A stretch of DNA of 64,000 nt from Monosporascus cannonballus (lineage: Eukaryota; Ascomycota; Sordariomycetes; Xylariales): assembly GCA_004154925.1 (NCBI GenBank), contig QJNS01000051.1, forward strand, positions 248,001 to 312,000. The letters are read 5' to 3'. Position numbers and translations under genes: made by a program. The notes below the pieces were generated by a model. That model was not told where the DNA came from. It saw only the letters and a program-made list of their open reading frames with translations, and ran no database searches. Numbering within the stretch: the first letter of the stretch is position 1; each line of letters begins with the position of its first letter. Below, piece after piece: positions 62,339 through 64,000 of this stretch.

Positions 62339-62718
62339 TATAACGACTAAAGGATTAATTATTAAATTTAAATTGTACTGGCGTACAATAAGAAATACGT
62401 CGCAAAAGTTTAAATAAAGAGACAAATATATTTACGTTTCTTAATATTAAAAATATTTTATATAACGATATTTTATTATAAGGTAATATTATATAAATTA
62501 TAAATATAATAAGTATACATAGTTATACTAGTATATATGTTTATTATCAATAAATTAATAATTTGGCTTATTAGATTACAACTACCAAGTCAGTAATCCG
62601 GATTACTAGCTCACCACCTATATGTTAATAACCTATGACGCGACCTAATCCACATCATTTTTTTTATATGTTTTTGTTACGATCGTTGCTAAAGCCCATA
62701 GCCTGCTAGATCGTAACA
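62339..62718 (-). repeat. 5' LTR of the 57-62 kb element
   Basis: Plus strand starts TATAACGACTAAAGG and ends GATCGTAACA. The outer half (AGTCAGTAATCCGG, GACGCGACCTAATCC) is well preserved while the inner half is AT-rich. Followed by AATAT. The open frame 62,689-62,940 crosses its outer edge and is not a gene. Confidence 0.78.
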
Positions 62719-63025
62719 AATATAGCAAAGAAAATCGACGAAGACATCGTAATTATTACAACTGGAAATGCTTTTAATATATTCGTTATAACGGGGAATC
62801 TTTATAATTATTTCAAATTTTATACTATTTTTAAAATACGGTGTATATCGTATTATTCTAAAATTAAATTTAATACTATTAATAACTAAATATTTTAATT
62901 TTTTATTTAAATTAATGCGATAATGAATTTTTGCGATCAACGATATAACCTATAATAATAACCTTAAAATTCATCAAACGAAAGTGTTTAAAAGCAAAAC
63001 TTCTGAAAAAAAAGTCGCATTATAA
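62719..63025. other. Flank between retroelements
   Basis: Moderately AT-rich, about 300 bp. The frame on its minus strand lacks any family features. No gene supported. Confidence 0.4.
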
Positions 63026-63238
63026 TGTAAACGAAAGCCAGTCGCAAAAAATGGTCTGATGTATATATATAGATTACAAGTGTTAAAAACTAAGCAAATC
63101 TATATAACATTAATTAAATATTTCACAAAATTAACATTATAAGAAAAATAAGAATAGAAGTTTATATAACGAAAAGAAAATATATATACTAGTTGCAAAA
63201 TAATTATATAATATAAATTTGTAATATAACTTTCTTAA
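63026..63238 (+). repeat. LTR-A copy, interrupted
   Basis: Sense orientation: TGTAAACGAAAGCCAGTCGC then AAAATGGTCTGATGTATA, as in the 42,075 subfamily reversed. It stops where an LTR-B copy begins, in the middle of the LTR. The remaining part was not found with certainty after 63,740. Confidence 0.5.
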
Positions 63239-63740
63239 TATTATAGGAACAAGTGTTCCTATTTTGAAAAGAACAACTTTTAAAATCTAGCGTAAACCTG
63301 TTACGGCTAAACTCTGGGAAAAAAAAGTTCGGTCTTTAAGCTCATTTAATCAATATAAGTAATTTTAGTAATTTTAGTAATTTAAGTTATTCAAGTTATT
63401 TAAGTTATTTAAGTTATTTAAGTTATTTAAGTTATTTAAGTTATTTAAAGTATTTAAGTTGTTTAAGTTGTTTAAATATTTTGAGCCAATTATATAAATA
63501 ATATAGATGTACGATTTATTTTTTAAAAAAAATAAAACTATAATAAACTTGTTTTCTCTACAGATAACTACTTACTTATTTTCGTTTTTTAGTTATTAAT
63601 TTCAGCATTTAATTAAAAGAATCTTTTTTATTAAAGCAAGAATTGGTAAATTATGTTTCGCGTTATTATTATTTATAAATTAAAACTCCATTTTAGATAT
63701 AAGTTATATCTCTTAATAGATATCTAATAGGTTCGTTATA
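63239..63740 (+). repeat. LTR-B copy with an expanded 9-bp repeat
   Basis: Starts TATTATAGGAAC and ends AGGTTCGTTATA, aligned with other LTR-B copies, including CCTGTTACGGCTAAACTC. At 502 bp it is about 65 bp longer than the 439-bp copies because of a tandem array. Flanks CTTAA and TTTTG do not match, so it may be one end of an element truncated by the window edge, or a solo LTR with decayed flanks. Confidence 0.75.
63384..63473 (+). repeat. 9-bp tandem repeat AAGTTATTT, about ten units
   Basis: Units read AAGTTATTC, then AAGTTATTT six times, then AAAGTATTT, then AAGTTGTTT twice. It corresponds to the region where other LTR-B copies have two or three related units (TTTAAATAA, TTTAGGTGA), so it expanded after insertion. 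Confidence 0.85.
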
Positions 63741-64000
63741 TTTTGTTTTAATAAATTTACGTAATTGAATTTAAAAACTTTCATTTTGTTACAATTTTAA
63801 ATAAAATCATAATATACTTGACTTAAATTTTAATAATAAACTGTTCAAATTTAAAATTAGTAAATAATATTAGTAAGAATTATACTCGAAATAATTATAA
63901 ATATATATACTTTTAAAAATATGATATTAATAAATATTTACAAATTTCCTTTTTTTAAGAAAAAGCAAATATATAAACGGACGTTTTTTACAAAGTAATT
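63741..64000. other. AT-rich sequence to the window edge
   Basis: Nothing recognised. It may be interior of an LTR-B element or the remainder of the interrupted LTR-A copy. Confidence 0.35.

Larger units (their letters stand above)
57238..62718 (-). mobile_element. LTR-A chromovirus, probably internally deleted
   Basis: LTR-A copies at 57,238-57,585 and 62,339-62,718 are flanked by a perfect AATAT duplication (57,233-57,237 and 62,719-62,723), which fixes the ends. Coding is on minus. Excluding the LTR-B copy at 61,378-61,811 it is about 5.0 kb, shorter than the 6.7-kb relative at 11.8-25.9 kb. The RT region lies only about 1.3 kb from the 3' LTR, so most of the integrase region has probably been lost. 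Confidence 0.82.

Noticed and set aside
62689..62940. 83-codon minus-strand frame
   Set aside because: It begins inside an LTR-A end and has only low-complexity AT-driven residues.
1..64000. Mitochondrial genome or other organelle DNA because of the AT content
   Set aside because: No organelle genes, rRNA or tRNA were seen. Retroelement structures, target duplications and a nuclear-type intron show nuclear DNA.
1..64000. CRISPR array, bacterial operon or phage
   Set aside because: No regularly spaced repeats with unique spacers and no prokaryotic gene organisation. The only short tandem array is the 9-bp repeat inside an LTR.

Overview
This window looks like transposon-derived, AT-rich DNA from a filamentous ascomycete (Pezizomycotina) with a history of repeat-induced point mutation (RIP). 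Most of the 64 kb is extremely AT-rich. It carries long relics of Ty3/Gypsy chromovirus polyproteins whose motifs are readable but full of C-to-T and G-to-A type changes: Cys to Tyr in zinc knuckles, Asp to Asn in catalytic sites, Trp or Gln to stop. Only one convincing intact gene is present, in a GC-balanced island at about 26.3-28.1 kb.

Layout. 0-11.7 kb: solo and flanking LTRs of one family (here LTR-A), an LTR-B fragment, and two decayed plus-strand chromovirus polyproteins. 11.76-25.87 kb: a resolved nest. An LTR-A element (coding on minus, target-site duplication GAAAG) is interrupted by a 7.4-kb LTR-B element (coding on plus, duplication AATAA). 26.4-27.7 kb: a two-exon gene for a secreted, probably GPI-anchored von Willebrand factor A (VWA) domain protein, with a TATA box upstream. 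28.24-29.02 kb: a terminal-inverted-repeat element with no visible coding capacity. 29.2-29.93 kb: a GC-balanced block without a recognisable gene. 30-43.6 kb: a plus-strand and a minus-strand LTR-A element, both decayed, a MITE-like insert and several LTRs. 44.36-51.26 kb: a third LTR family (LTR-D, duplication ATTAT) with a complete but mutated gag-pol on minus and about 1.4 kb of extra, unrecognised sequence between its chromodomain and 3' LTR. 54.8-56.65 kb: a Fot1/Pogo DNA transposon relic. 57.24-62.72 kb: another LTR-A element (duplication AATAT) carrying a lightly mutated LTR-B copy. 62.7-64 kb: LTR-A and LTR-B pieces, including a 9-bp repeat array.

The VWA protein is the only product likely to be made here. 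The rest records waves of insertion and mutation. Three things stand out: mutation density falls sharply toward the outer edges of the nested element, the LTR-B element has a strong strand bias (C far exceeds G), and the surviving cytosines in the worst-hit elements sit largely in CpG. Domain assignments come from reading mutated translations by eye. Boundaries supported by matching target duplications are firm; other edges are approximate.
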